The notes below the pieces were generated by a model that saw nothing but the letters and a program-made list of their open reading frames with translations, was not told the origin of the DNA and made no database searches. A program made the position numbers and the translations under genes. 64,000 nt of DNA, taken from Streptomyces spirodelae (GTDB lineage: Bacteria; Actinomycetota; Actinomycetes; Streptomycetales; Streptomycetaceae). The DNA is taken from positions 40,013-104,012 of the forward strand of contig NZ_JAFFZN010000029.1 of assembly GCF_017676385.1 (NCBI RefSeq). Direction: 5' to 3'. This document shows, piece after piece, positions 34,501 through 42,144 of the stretch (within the stretch, counting starts at the first letter, position 1; every line of letters begins with the position of its first letter).

Positions 34501-35158
34501 CCTGGATGACCTGGGCCTTACGGGCCACAGCCGCCTGCCGGCCGAGCGGCTTGAGCTGGCGGCGCAGCTCGTCGGTGAGGTCCTGGACGCGGGCCAGGTT
34601 CGCCTGCATGGCGTCCAGCTTCCGCAGCGCCTTCTCCTTGCGCTTGCGGTGCTTGAGGACGCCGGCCGCCTCCTCGATGAAGGCGCGGCGTCCGGTCGGG
34701 TCGGCGTGCAGCACCCCGTCGAGCTGGCCCTGGCCGACGATGACGTGCATCTCGCGGCCGATGCCGGAGTCGGAGAGCAACTCCTGGACGTCGAGGAGCC
34801 GGCAGGTGTCACCGTTGATCTGGTACTCGCTGCCCCCGTTGCGGAACATGATCCGGGTGAGGGTGACCTCCGAGTACTCGATGGGCAGCGCGCCGTCGGA
34901 GTTGTCGATGGTCAGCGAGACCTCGGCCCGGCCCAGCGGCGGGCGCCCGGTGGTCCCGGCGAAGATGACGTCCTCCATCTTGCCGCCGCGCAGCGACTTG
35001 GCGCCCTGCTCGCCCATCACCCAGGAGAGGGCGTCGACCACGTTGGACTTGCCCGAGCCGTTGGGGCCGACGACGCAGGTGATGCCGGGCTCGAAGCGCA
35101 GCGTCGTGGCGGAGGCGAAGGACTTGAACCCCCGCAGTGTCAGGCTCTTGAGGTGCAC
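31532..35158 (-). CDS. smc: Chromosome segregation protein SMC
   Basis: ATPase that loops and compacts the chromosome with ScpAB; in Streptomyces important for sporulation septation. 1208 aa: N-terminal Walker A GPNGSGKSNVVDAL at 32-45, coiled coils about 170-500 and 690-1020, hinge about 505-680 holding a Pro/Gly/Ala-rich insert (SGPGPGEEGAAPADGNG), C-terminal signature LSGGERSLTAVAL and Walker B FYVMDEVEAALDD. Ends with the D-loop and ITHQKRTMEVAD. The sole gene of its transcription unit as far as visible. Confidence 0.98.
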   Translation of the reverse strand: MHLKSLTLRGFKSFASATTLRFEPGITCVVGPNGSGKSNVVDALSWVMGEQGAKSLRGGKMEDVIFAGTTGRPPLGRAEVSLTIDNSDGALPIEYSEVTLTRIMFRNGGSEYQINGDTCRLLDVQELLSDSGIGREMHVIVGQGQLDGVLHADPTGRRAFIEEAAGVLKHRKRKEKALRKLDAMQANLARVQDLTDELRRQLKPLGRQAAVARKAQVIQADLRDARLRLLADDLVSLREALRTEVADEAELKQRKQAAEAELKEALRREADLEQQVRTLTPRLERAQQTWYELSRLAERVRGTIGLADQRVQHAAAPQPEERRGRDPEEMEREAARVREQEAELEAALEAATTALDETVAHRAELERRLEQEERRLRDEARALAERREGLERLRGKAGAARSRVASAQAEIDRLATARDDALHRAEQAAAEYEALRGEVEGLDEGDEQLADRHEHAKRELAEAEAEFGSAREALTEAERDRAATAARHDTLALNLRRKDGTAALLAAKDRLTGLLGPAAELLTVTSGYELPIAAALGAAADAVAVTDVSTAAEALRLLRKEDGGRATLLVANEAGGPSFRPAAPSGPGPGEEGAAPADGNGPASAHGTPAVSLVAAPEQLRATLAYLLGNTVVVGTLEAAEELVRRHPGYQAVTAEGDLLSAHRASGGSEGAPSLLEAQAAVDEAAAQLTELETRCERLREAQAEAKEARRAAAARVEDLARQRSSAEREKSKVAGRVGTLAGQARAARGEAERAAAAVGKAEEALAKARQEAEELAESLATAEESQEREGSDDPDTSARDRLAADGANARQTEMEARLQVRTHEERVKAIAGRADALDRGARAEREVRARAEERWARLRHEAEVAQAVADGARQLLACVEASLERAGEERESIERAKAEREQTLAEERTAVRALKEELDKLTDSVHRGEVLGAEKRMRIEQLETKALEELGVEPEGLVRDYGPEQLVPPSPPAEGEELPEDPEHPRNKPVPFVRAEQEKRLKAAERAYQKLGKVNPLALEEFAALEERHQFLSEQLEDLKKTRADLLQVVKEVDERVEQVFTEAYHDTAREFEGVFSRLFPGGEGRLVLTDPDDMLATGVDVEARPPGKKVKRLSLLSGGERSLTAVALLVSIFKARPSPFYVMDEVEAALDDTNLQRLIRIMEELKDSSQLIVITHQKRTMEVADALYGVSMQGDGVSKVISQRLS

Positions 35159-35397
35159 GCGTCCGGACCTTACCGAGGTTGGCCCGGGGATGTCGCGCCG
35201 ACGGCCCCGGAGTCCCGCGCCGGGTTTTCCGCCCCCTTGTGACCCGTTATCGGCGCGGAGGGTTCACCCGCTGTTCGCGCAGGGGTTCCAGCGCGTGTTC
35301 GTGCAGGGGTTTCACCGGGAGGGGGCCAGGGCAGATGAGACGTAACGAGACGCACCCTGACGAGCACAGACCCCACACCGGCGGACGGCCGGTGGGC

Positions 35398-35426
35398 AAA
35401 AACTAAGGGACGCCGGAGCGTCCCTT
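35398..35426 (-). terminator. Intrinsic terminator of the 68-aa protein gene
   Basis: 9-bp stem aagggacgc / gcgtccctt with loop cgga (35405-35426). On the minus strand it is followed by AGTTTTTG, a real U-tract and so a canonical rho-independent terminator, 55 bases after the gene at 35481. The rest of 35159-35480 shows only a small caccgg/ccggtg repeat and no gene. Confidence 0.88.
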
Positions 35427-35480
35427 GAGATTTCTGAGTACGGCTGTCCTGCTCAGCCCGTCCTGCCCGGCGGGCGTGGA

Positions 35481-35687
35481 TCAGGTCAGCGCAGGCTCGG
35501 CCGTCTTCACGTCGATGTCTTCGAACACCGAGTCGCGGTTCCGAGCGGCGGCGGACAGAGCGTCGTTCTCGGCCTGCATCCGTACGAGTTCGGATTCCAG
35601 GTCCTGCACACGCTGCTGCAGCCGTCGCATCTCGGCGAGCACCCGGGGGTCGTAGCCGCCGACGTGACCGAGAAGCGCCTTTGCCAT
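35481..35687 (-). CDS. Small conserved coiled-coil protein
   Basis: 68 aa: MAKALLGHVGGYDPRVLAEM then a helix predicted to coil (RRLQQRVQDLESELVRMQAE, NDALSAAARN) and an acidic end. ATG 35687 has GGAGGA about 10 bases upstream and is preferred to an in-frame ATG 21 codons earlier. I recall highly similar small proteins in other streptomycetes but no function. It has its own promoter region and terminator, so it is a monocistronic gene. Confidence 0.85.
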   Translation of the reverse strand: MAKALLGHVGGYDPRVLAEMRRLQQRVQDLESELVRMQAENDALSAAARNRDSVFEDIDVKTAEPALT

Positions 35688-35998
35688 GATGGATGGTCCT
35701 CCACACTGAGTGACCGACCGTGGGTTTGGTGGGTCGTGAGGGATTCGCACCGTTGAGGGTCTGTTCTGGACTTTTGCTAAAGGTTCTCTGGATCAAACAG
35801 CTCAGGTGCGCGGGGTTTCAGGATCTCACCAAATGGTTTGACGGTCAACACGATCACACGTCACGCCCCCCGGGCCTGCCTCGACTCGACGGCGTCCGGC
35901 GCCGGAGAAGGCTGTCCGCGAGGGTTGATGGAAGATCCACGGTGCTCACTCGTTGCCGCAGCTTTGCACGGTACGGCGGGAATGGCAACCGTATTGGA
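35688..35998. promoter_or_regulatory. Gap with 11-nt palindrome ttgacggtcaa
   Basis: No gene. Relatively AT-rich for the window. A perfect palindrome ttgac-g-gtcaa lies at 35838-35848. TTGACC on the minus strand there could double as a -35 element for the small protein gene to its left. The right portion is the acylphosphatase 3' end. Confidence 0.4.
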
Positions 35999-36382
35999 TC
36001 AACGGATCGCGAAGCCGCGGTACCCCCCACGGGGTGTGTCCCAGATCTCGGTGACGCCGTCCACGTGTCCGGGCGTGTCGTCACCGCGCAGCCACTCCAG
36101 CAGCCGCTCGCAGTCCGCCCTGGTGCCCTCGGCGACGATCTGGACGCGGCCGTCACCGAGGTTGAGCGCGAAGCCGACGAGGCGGCCGATCCGCAGTGCC
36201 GCCGCCCGGGTGAACCAGCGGAAGCCGACCCCCTGCACCTCGCCCCGTACCCAGGCGGTCAGCCGCGCGGGCTCGTCGGGCCGTGCCAGGGCAGGCCGTT
36301 CGGGCAGCTGTTCGCCGCGTTGTTCACTCAACTTCTCGCGCGGTGTGCCGTCCGTGCGCTCGGTCGGGTTGATGGCAGCCAT
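35999..36382 (-). CDS. acyP: Acylphosphatase
   Basis: Hydrolyses acyl phosphates such as carbamoyl phosphate. Catalytic motif GEVQGVGFRWFTRAAA (Arg in GFRWF-type loop and the phosphate-binding GxVQGVGFR) and the Asn of GFALNLGDGRVQIVAEG are present. 127 aa, about 35 longer than the core enzyme because of a hydrophilic N-terminal extension rich in Glu/Arg/Pro; a shorter product from a downstream start is possible but none is obvious. Divergent from the CAP protein gene. Confidence 0.92.
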   Translation of the reverse strand: MAAINPTERTDGTPREKLSEQRGEQLPERPALARPDEPARLTAWVRGEVQGVGFRWFTRAAALRIGRLVGFALNLGDGRVQIVAEGTRADCERLLEWLRGDDTPGHVDGVTEIWDTPRGGYRGFAIR

Positions 36383-36540
36383 AGGTGCACGCTATCCGGA
36401 CAATTCCCGAGCGGACACATCAGGCCCCGTGGGGATGCCGTACATTGCCCGGCAACTCTCTTCACACCTCGCTCACACCCGGGGGTGAAGGGGGAAGCGA
36501 CAGTGCCGCCGTACCGCCGAGCAATGTGAGGACAGCACAG

Positions 36541-37434
36541 ATGGGCCGCCATCGACGCGCTACCCCCACTCCTGCCACCGCACCGGAGCCCGCCGAGCCG
36601 CAGCCCGCGCCCCGGCACCATGCGGGCAGACGCCGCAGACGCGCGGCGGCCCCGGTACGGACCGGCCTGCTGGGGGCCTCAGCGGCCCTCGCGATGGGCA
36701 CCGTGGCCGTGGCCTCCGGGCTGATACCCGCGCCCGGCGGGCTCGGCGGCCCACGGGACGGCCGGGTACAGGCCGACGGCACCGACGAACCCGCCTCCCC
36801 GCCGCTGACCGGCACCCCCTCCGACCCGGCCGCCACCACGGCCCCCGGCCACGACGACGGGCGCGACCGCAGCCCCCGGCCGACGCCCACCCGGGACCGC
36901 GCCCGTCCCAGCGGGAAGCCGGAGGCCACTCCCTCGACGCAGCCGTCGAAGACCCCCGAGCGCCCGCGCGGCAAGGGGCGCGGCTCCCGCTCGGACGACG
37001 ACACCAAGGCCGGGCCGGGCAAGGCGGCGGGCGGCAGCACCGCAGCGGCCGATCAGGAGGCCGCCGCCGAGAGCGAGGTCCTCGCACTGGTGAACCAGGA
37101 ACGGGCCAAGGCGGGCTGCCGGCCGCTCAAGGCGGACCGCCGGCTCACCGGGCTGGCCGGCGAGTACAGCGAAGACATGGCTCGGCGCGGCTTCTTCTCG
37201 CACACCTCACCCGACGGCAAGAGCCCCTGGGCCCGGGCCGAGGCCGCGGGCATCAGCGACCTGGGCGGCGAGAACATAGCGCGCGGCCAGGCCAACGCCC
37301 GTTCGGTCATGGACTCGTGGATGCACAGCCCAGGCCACCGGGCCAACATACTCAACTGCGACTACCGCACCCTGGGCGTCGGTGCCCACTTCGCCGAGGG
37401 CGGCCCCTGGTGGACCCAGGACTTCGGCTTCTGA
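36541..37434 (+). CDS. Secreted CAP/SCP-domain protein
   Basis: 297 aa. Basic N terminus (MGRHRRATPTPATAPEPAEP) and a hydrophobic segment at about 42-62 look like a long signal peptide or anchor; then a Pro/Thr/Asp/Lys-rich linker of about 110 residues; then a CAP domain (about 178-297) with EVLALVNQERAKAGCRPLKA, SDLGGENIARGQ (the His/Glu cavity region) and SPGHRANILNCDYRTLGVGA. Two cysteines likely form a disulfide. Bacterial CAP proteins are extracellular with poorly known roles. GAGGAC precedes the ATG by 8 bases. Confidence 0.9.
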   Translation: MGRHRRATPTPATAPEPAEPQPAPRHHAGRRRRRAAAPVRTGLLGASAALAMGTVAVASGLIPAPGGLGGPRDGRVQADGTDEPASPPLTGTPSDPAATTAPGHDDGRDRSPRPTPTRDRARPSGKPEATPSTQPSKTPERPRGKGRGSRSDDDTKAGPGKAAGGSTAAADQEAAAESEVLALVNQERAKAGCRPLKADRRLTGLAGEYSEDMARRGFFSHTSPDGKSPWARAEAAGISDLGGENIARGQANARSVMDSWMHSPGHRANILNCDYRTLGVGAHFAEGGPWWTQDFGF

Positions 37435-37443
37435 GAGTGCGGC

Positions 37444-38304
37444 TCAGGCCCTGGCGCGGGGGGCGCGCTGGCAGCGGGGGCAGAAGTAGCTGGAGCGGTT
37501 CATCCAGGCGCTGCGCCGCATCGCGGTGCCGCAGCGCCTGCAGGGCTCGTCCTGGCGGCCGTAGGCGTCCAGTGAGCGCTCGAAGTAGCCGGACTCGCCG
37601 TTGACGTTCACATAGAGGCTGTCGAAGCTGGTGCCCCCCTGGGCGAGTGCTGCGGTCATCACGTCCCGTACGTGCCCGATCAGCTCGGTGGTCCGCGCCC
37701 GGGTCAGGGTGGCCGTGGGGCGGTCGTAGTGCAGCCGGGAGCGCCACAGCGCCTCGTCGGCGTAGATGTTGCCGACGCCGCTGATCAGCGACTGGTCCAG
37801 CAGCGCGCGCTTGATCGTCGTACGGCGGCGGCGCAGGGCCGCGTGGAAGGCGGCCTCGTCGAAGTCGGGGTCGAGGGGGTCGCGGGCGATGTGCGCGAGC
37901 ACATCGGGCAGCCCGTCCTCGGCGGCCGGGTGGAGGGAGAGGCCGCCGAAGGTGCGCTGGTCGACGAAGCGCAGCTCGCCGCCGTCCGCGTCCTCGAAGG
38001 TGAACCGTACGCGCAGATGCCGCTCATCGGGGGTGCCGGGCGGCTGTATGAGCAGCTGCCCGCTCATCCCGAGGTGGGCGAGGAGTGCGTGGGAGCCGTC
38101 GTCGACGGGCAGCCACAGATACTTGCCCCGGCGCCTGGCCGCGGCGATCCGGCGGCCCGCCAGCCGCGCGGTGAAGTCCAGCGGTCCGGCGGTGTGGCGG
38201 CGGATGGCACGGGGGTGGAGCACTTCGGCGGCGGCGATGGTGCGGCCGCCTGCCCAGCGTTCGAGGCCGCGGCGTACGACCTCGACTTCCGGCAGCTCGG
38301 GCAC
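37444..38304 (-). CDS. mutM: Formamidopyrimidine-DNA glycosylase
   Basis: Excises 8-oxoguanine and cuts the abasic site. 286 aa: after Met removal the catalytic proline starts PELPEVEVVRRGLERW (Pro1, Glu2 as catalytic residues), Lys in RRGKYLWLP, and a C-terminal zinc finger CRRCGTAMRRSAWMNRSSYF followed by CPRC. GTG 38304 is preceded by GAGGAG at about 5 bases and is required to place Pro next to the initiator. 9 bases from the convergent CAP gene stop. Confidence 0.97.
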   Translation of the reverse strand: MPELPEVEVVRRGLERWAGGRTIAAAEVLHPRAIRRHTAGPLDFTARLAGRRIAAARRRGKYLWLPVDDGSHALLAHLGMSGQLLIQPPGTPDERHLRVRFTFEDADGGELRFVDQRTFGGLSLHPAAEDGLPDVLAHIARDPLDPDFDEAAFHAALRRRRTTIKRALLDQSLISGVGNIYADEALWRSRLHYDRPTATLTRARTTELIGHVRDVMTAALAQGGTSFDSLYVNVNGESGYFERSLDAYGRQDEPCRRCGTAMRRSAWMNRSSYFCPRCQRAPRARA

Positions 38305-38350
38305 GGGACTCCTCGTCTGGCAGGGCCCCGCATCCGGGGCCGGGAACACC

Positions 38351-38377
38351 ACCGGCCGCCCGGGAGGGGCGGCCGGT
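38351..38377 (-). terminator. Hairpin between rnc and mutM
   Basis: 11-bp stem accggccgccc / gggcggccggt with a 5-nt loop, 45 bases after the rnc stop and 47 before the mutM start; a possible terminator or attenuator. No T-run follows. Confidence 0.55.
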
Positions 38378-38421
38378 GCGAGCGGCGCGGTCGGCGCTCG
38401 GAACGTGTGGTGCGGGCGCGG

Positions 38422-39396
38422 TCAGCGGGAGGCGGTGGTGCCCTCGGTGGGTTCGGTGGGCTCCGCCGGCTCGCTCCGCTGGGTGTCCGGCACGGACGGT
38501 GCCGAGCCACCGCTCTTGGCAGCCGGCACGCCCTTGTCCGCGCCCGCCGACTCGCCCTTCTCGGCGGGAGCGCCCTTGTCGACAGCGGCGCCCTTCTCGG
38601 CGGCAGTGCCCTTGGCGTCCTGGGCGCTCTTGGCCGCGGCCTCGCTGCGGGCCGTGATCGCGCGCCAGGCGGCCTCGGCTGCCTGCTGCTCCGCCTCCTT
38701 CTTGCTGCGTCCTGTGCCGGTGCCGTACGCGACACCACCGACGCGGGCAGCAGCCGTGAAGGTCTTCTCGTGGTCCGGGCCCGTCTCGGAGACCAGATAT
38801 TCCGGTACGCCGAGTCCCTCGGCGGCCGTCAGCTCCTGGAGGCTGGTCTTCCAGTCCAGGCCGGCGCCGAGGTTGGAGGAGCGCTCGATGAGCGGGTCGA
38901 AGAGGCGGTGCACCAGTTCGGACGCCGCCTCCAGGCCCTGGTCGAGATAGACGGCGCCGATGACCGCCTCCAGGGTGTCGGCGAGGATCGACGCCTTGTC
39001 CCGGCCGCCGGTGCCCTCCTCGCCCCTGCCGAGGCGGATGAAGGCGCCCAGGTCGAGACCCCGGGCCACGCCCGCGAGGGCGCGCGAATTGACCACCGCG
39101 GCCCGCAGCTTGGCGAGCTGGCCCTCCGGAAGGTCCGGATGCATACGGTAGAGGGTGTCGGTGACGACGAGTCCGAGGACGGAGTCACCGAGGAACTCCA
39201 AGCGCTCGTTGGTGGGCAGCCCGCCGTTCTCGTACGCGTAACTGCGGTGCGTCAGCGCACGCACCAGAAGGGCGGACTCCAGTTGGTAACCGAGCCGCCC
39301 TTCCAGAATCGCGTGGGACGAGGCCGCGTCCACCAGCTCCGCAGAATCTCCTCCCTTCCCGGGAGCGGGGTTCTGAGGAGTGCCGGCGTTGGACAT
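38422..39396 (-). CDS. rnc: Ribonuclease III
   Basis: Cleaves double-stranded RNA; in S. coelicolor the same gene (absB) globally controls antibiotic production. 324 aa: NERLEFLGDSVLGLVVTDTLY is the catalytic signature, with DKASILADTLEAVIGAVYLD as the second acidic site; a dsRNA-binding domain follows (WKTSLQELTAAEGLGVPEYL, GRSKKEAEQQAAEAAW). The last 75 residues are a repetitive Ala/Lys/Glu/Gly tail (AEKGAAVDKGAPAEKG) then Pro/Thr/Glu. S. coelicolor RNase III is, from memory, about 275 aa, so this tail is long. ATG 39396 chosen; GTG 39408 is possible. Confidence 0.95.
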   Translation of the reverse strand: MSNAGTPQNPAPGKGGDSAELVDAASSHAILEGRLGYQLESALLVRALTHRSYAYENGGLPTNERLEFLGDSVLGLVVTDTLYRMHPDLPEGQLAKLRAAVVNSRALAGVARGLDLGAFIRLGRGEEGTGGRDKASILADTLEAVIGAVYLDQGLEAASELVHRLFDPLIERSSNLGAGLDWKTSLQELTAAEGLGVPEYLVSETGPDHEKTFTAAARVGGVAYGTGTGRSKKEAEQQAAEAAWRAITARSEAAAKSAQDAKGTAAEKGAAVDKGAPAEKGESAGADKGVPAAKSGGSAPSVPDTQRSEPAEPTEPTEGTTASR

Positions 39397-39415
39397 TGAG
39401 CCTGTCACCAGCCGA

Positions 39416-39589
39416 TCAGACCTCGAGGACCTGGCGCTTGTTGTAGGTGCCGCAGCTCGGGCACGCGATGTGCTGCTGCTTGGGCTCGCGGCAGCGCTCG
39501 CACTTCACCAGGGTGGGGACCGCAGCCTTCCACTGCGACCGGCGGTGGCGCGTGTTGCTGCGCGACATCTTCCGCTTCGGAACAGCCAC
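39416..39589 (-). CDS. rpmF: 50S ribosomal protein L32
   Basis: 57 aa: VAVPKRKMSRSNTRHRRSQW at the start and a zinc ribbon with CERC...CPSC (CERCREPKQQHIACPSC), i.e. the zinc-containing form. GTG 39589 has AGGAGA about 7 bases upstream. Stop is 19 bases from the rnc start and the start is 2 bases after the DUF177 gene stop: the usual DUF177-rpmF-rnc set. Confidence 0.97.
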   Translation of the reverse strand: MAVPKRKMSRSNTRHRRSQWKAAVPTLVKCERCREPKQQHIACPSCGTYNKRQVLEV

Positions 39590-39591
39590 GG

Positions 39592-40320
39592 CTACTTCTC
39601 CTGTGAGTCATCCCCGTCGGTGCGGGGCTCGTTGTCCTTCTCGCCGTCCGTCATGGTCTCGGCGAGTCCCTGCAGTGCCGCCCACCTGATGTCGACGGCG
39701 TCTTCGTGCCCGTGGTCAGGATCGTCCGCCAGCCGGGCCCCGCACTCGGGGCACAGCCCTGGACAGTCCTCGCGGCACACCGGCTGCAGCGGCAGTGCGA
39801 GCACCACCGCGTCACGCAGCACGGGTTCGAGGTCGAACAGGTCGCCCTCGAGGAAGAGGGTGTCCTCTTCCCCCTCGGCCCCCTCGCCGTCAGCGGGCTC
39901 CGCCACAGGGCGGCCCCGGTCGTCGGCCTCGGGGTAGGAGAACATCTCCTGGAAGTCCGCTTCGACCCTCTGGTCGAGCGGCTCCAGACACCTTACGCAC
40001 TCCCCTGTCAGCGGCGCACGGGCGGTGCCCGTGACGAGCACCCCTTCCATGACCGACTCCAGGCGGAGGTCCAGCTCGATCGTCGCCCCGTCGGGAACCT
40101 TGATGAACTCCACACCAAGATCGCCGGGGGACTCCACCTCGCGGGTGAGCCGCTTCATCGCACCAGGACGCCGCCCCAGCTCGCGCGTGTCGAACACGAG
40201 AGGAGCACGGTGGTCGAGGGGGGATTTCAGGGCTTCCTGCTTTCTACGGGGTGGGGCCGGGGCCGCGCACGTACTCACGGCCGAAGAGACAGGATACTTG
40301 ACGGCTCCCCCATGACCCAA
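39592..40320 (-). CDS. DUF177 / YceD-family protein
   Basis: Conserved partner of rpmF; in plants and bacteria linked to large-subunit rRNA and ribosome assembly. Core begins near SPLDHRAPLVFDTRELGRRP; LRLESVMEGVLVTGTARAPL and a four-cysteine set (GECVRCLEP, PVCREDCPGLCPECGARL) follow. The homologue I remember starts at the position equal to ALKSPLDH here. No ATG or GTG exists at that point; CTG at 40230 with AGGAAG just upstream could be the real start. The 40320 start would add about 30 non-conserved residues. Confidence 0.9.
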   Translation of the reverse strand: MGHGGAVKYPVSSAVSTCAAPAPPRRKQEALKSPLDHRAPLVFDTRELGRRPGAMKRLTREVESPGDLGVEFIKVPDGATIELDLRLESVMEGVLVTGTARAPLTGECVRCLEPLDQRVEADFQEMFSYPEADDRGRPVAEPADGEGAEGEEDTLFLEGDLFDLEPVLRDAVVLALPLQPVCREDCPGLCPECGARLADDPDHGHEDAVDIRWAALQGLAETMTDGEKDNEPRTDGDDSQEK

Positions 40321-40358
40321 TCCGCGCCCGCGGTGCCGCCCCGCACCGGGCCCGGGGG

Positions 40359-41522
40359 TCAGCCGCCCTGGCCGTGCCGCTGCTCGTACGCCCTGAGCTG
40401 GTCGATGTCGATCATGCTGGTGTCGAAGAGGCTGGTCTCGTCGAGCTGCGCCTGCGGCTGATGCTGCGAGTGGTGCTGGGGCTGGTGCTGGTGCTCGGGC
40501 TGCGGCTGGTAGTGCTGCTGTTGCTGCTGCGGGTAGTACCCGTCCTGCTGCTGGCCGTAGCCGTACGGATCGTGCTGCTGGGGTGCGTAGTACGCCTCCT
40601 GCTGGGCCTGCTGGGCGTACGCGTACGGGCCGTGGTGCTGCTGACCGCCGTCGTACGGCATCTGCTGCTGCCCGTAGTAGGGGTCGGCGGCGACCGGCTG
40701 CCCTTGCGGCTGCGGCGGGATGTGCGGGGCCTGGGGCGGCTGGGCGGGCGGCTGCGGGAGCTGCTGTTCCTGCGCCGGCTGCGCCGCCGGGTCGGCGGTT
40801 GCGAGCCCGGCGAGGTAGTCGGCGTCGCTGGTGTGCCCGGTGTGGTTCTCGGCGCCGTCCTGCGCGGCCATGTGCGCCGCCAGCTCGTCCACGGGGTCAT
40901 GGCCGTGCAGCTTGAGCCGGCCGCGCCCCACCGCCTCCAGCGTCTTGGCGAGCACAGCCGCGACGGAACCGAGCCGCGCCTCGACGTAGCTGTCAGCACG
41001 GCGCTGCAGCTCGCGGGGGTCGCCGGTGCGCTCGGGGGCCTCGTGCGCGTACTCCTCGTGCCACTCCTCGGCCCCGGGCCCGCTGCCCAGCAGCTTCTCC
41101 CTGCCGCGTTCGATCGAGCCGATGGTCTTGGAGAGCACCGCCTCGAAGTTGGCCAGCTTGCTGTCGACGTAGTCGTCCGCCTCGGCGCGGATCTGGCCCG
41201 CCTCCCGGCGGGCCTCGCCCAGGATGCGGTCGGCCTCCTCCTGGGCACGGCGGGCCACCTCCGTGCCGGACACCAGCGCGGCGCGCTCGGCCTGAGCCGC
41301 CTCGATGATGCGCTGCGCCTCCTGGTGCGCCCCGGCCACGACCTGCTCACGGCCGCCGATCACCTCGCGGGCCTCGGCGAGCGAGCCGGGCAGCGCCTGG
41401 CGCACTTCCTCGAGCATGCCGAGCAGCTCGGCCCGGTTGACCACGCAGGAGGCGGACATGGGCATCGAGCGCGCGCCGTCGACGGTCGCCACGATCTCGT
41501 CGAGTTTCTGCTGTACGTCCAC
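40359..41522 (-). CDS. DivIVA-like coiled-coil protein with Gln-rich tail
   Basis: 387 aa. Residues 1-180 are helical and coiled coil (MDVQQKLDEIVATVDGARSM, then Ala/Glu/Arg heptads; EEADRILGEARREAGQIRAE). Residues 235-360 are extremely rich in Gln, Pro, His and Tyr (YYPQQQQQHYQPQPEHQHQP), with a conserved end (ETSLFDTSMIDIDQLRAYEQ). Annotated in streptomycetes as cell division initiation protein or F0 b-like; role unproven. The coiled coil suggests self-assembly at a membrane or septum. Transcribed with the DUF177 gene, 38 bases upstream. Confidence 0.88.
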   Translation of the reverse strand: MDVQQKLDEIVATVDGARSMPMSASCVVNRAELLGMLEEVRQALPGSLAEAREVIGGREQVVAGAHQEAQRIIEAAQAERAALVSGTEVARRAQEEADRILGEARREAGQIRAEADDYVDSKLANFEAVLSKTIGSIERGREKLLGSGPGAEEWHEEYAHEAPERTGDPRELQRRADSYVEARLGSVAAVLAKTLEAVGRGRLKLHGHDPVDELAAHMAAQDGAENHTGHTSDADYLAGLATADPAAQPAQEQQLPQPPAQPPQAPHIPPQPQGQPVAADPYYGQQQMPYDGGQQHHGPYAYAQQAQQEAYYAPQQHDPYGYGQQQDGYYPQQQQQHYQPQPEHQHQPQHHSQHQPQAQLDETSLFDTSMIDIDQLRAYEQRHGQGG

Positions 41523-41611
41523 GCAGGCGACTGTACGGCCAGTGGGCGCGGGCCCGTTACTCCTTGCCCGAAACCGGCGAATCCGGGCAGGTCACAGTCG
41601 CCGGACCGGGG

Positions 41612-42091
41612 TCACGGCTTGGTGAGGCGCTCGGCCAGCGCGCGGTTGACGGCGTCCGGAACCAGGTGGGAGACGTCGCCGCCCCAGGTGGCGACCTCCT
41701 TGACTAGGCTGGAGGAGAGGAAGCTGTAGGTGGGGTTGGTGGGGACGAACAGCGTTTCGACGCCGGAGAGGCCGTTGTTCATCTGGGCCATCTGCAGCTC
41801 GTAGTCGAAGTCGCTGACCGCGCGCAGCCCCTTGACGATGGCCGGGATGTCGCGCTCCTTGCAGAAGTCGACCAACAGCCCGTGGAACGCCTCCACCTGG
41901 ACGTTTCCGAAGCCCTCGGTGACCTGGCGGATCAGGTCGATGCGCTCGTCGACGGAGAAGAGCCCCTGCTTCGATTTGTTGATCATCACGGCGACGTGGA
42001 CCACGTCGTACAGCCGGGAGGCGCGGTCGATGATGTCGAGGTGGCCATTGGTGATGGGGTCGAAGGACCCCGGGCAGACTGCGCGGCGCAC
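41612..42091 (-). CDS. coaD: Phosphopantetheine adenylyltransferase
   Basis: Penultimate step of coenzyme A synthesis. 159 aa with RRAVCPGSFDPITNGHLDII (the T/HxGH nucleotidyl motif), KGLRAVSDFDYELQMAQMN (pantetheine site) and PTYSFLSSSLVKEVATWGGD (the ISSTxVK-type motif). GTG 42091 has GAGGAA 7 bases upstream; GTG 42097 is 2 codons earlier. Follows rsmD, as is usual in bacteria. Confidence 0.96.
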   Translation of the reverse strand: MRRAVCPGSFDPITNGHLDIIDRASRLYDVVHVAVMINKSKQGLFSVDERIDLIRQVTEGFGNVQVEAFHGLLVDFCKERDIPAIVKGLRAVSDFDYELQMAQMNNGLSGVETLFVPTNPTYSFLSSSLVKEVATWGGDVSHLVPDAVNRALAERLTKP

Positions 42092-42144
42092 TGGCACTTC
42101 CTCGCTCTCCTCACGGCGGGCACGGGGCCCCGCCTCAGGTGATC

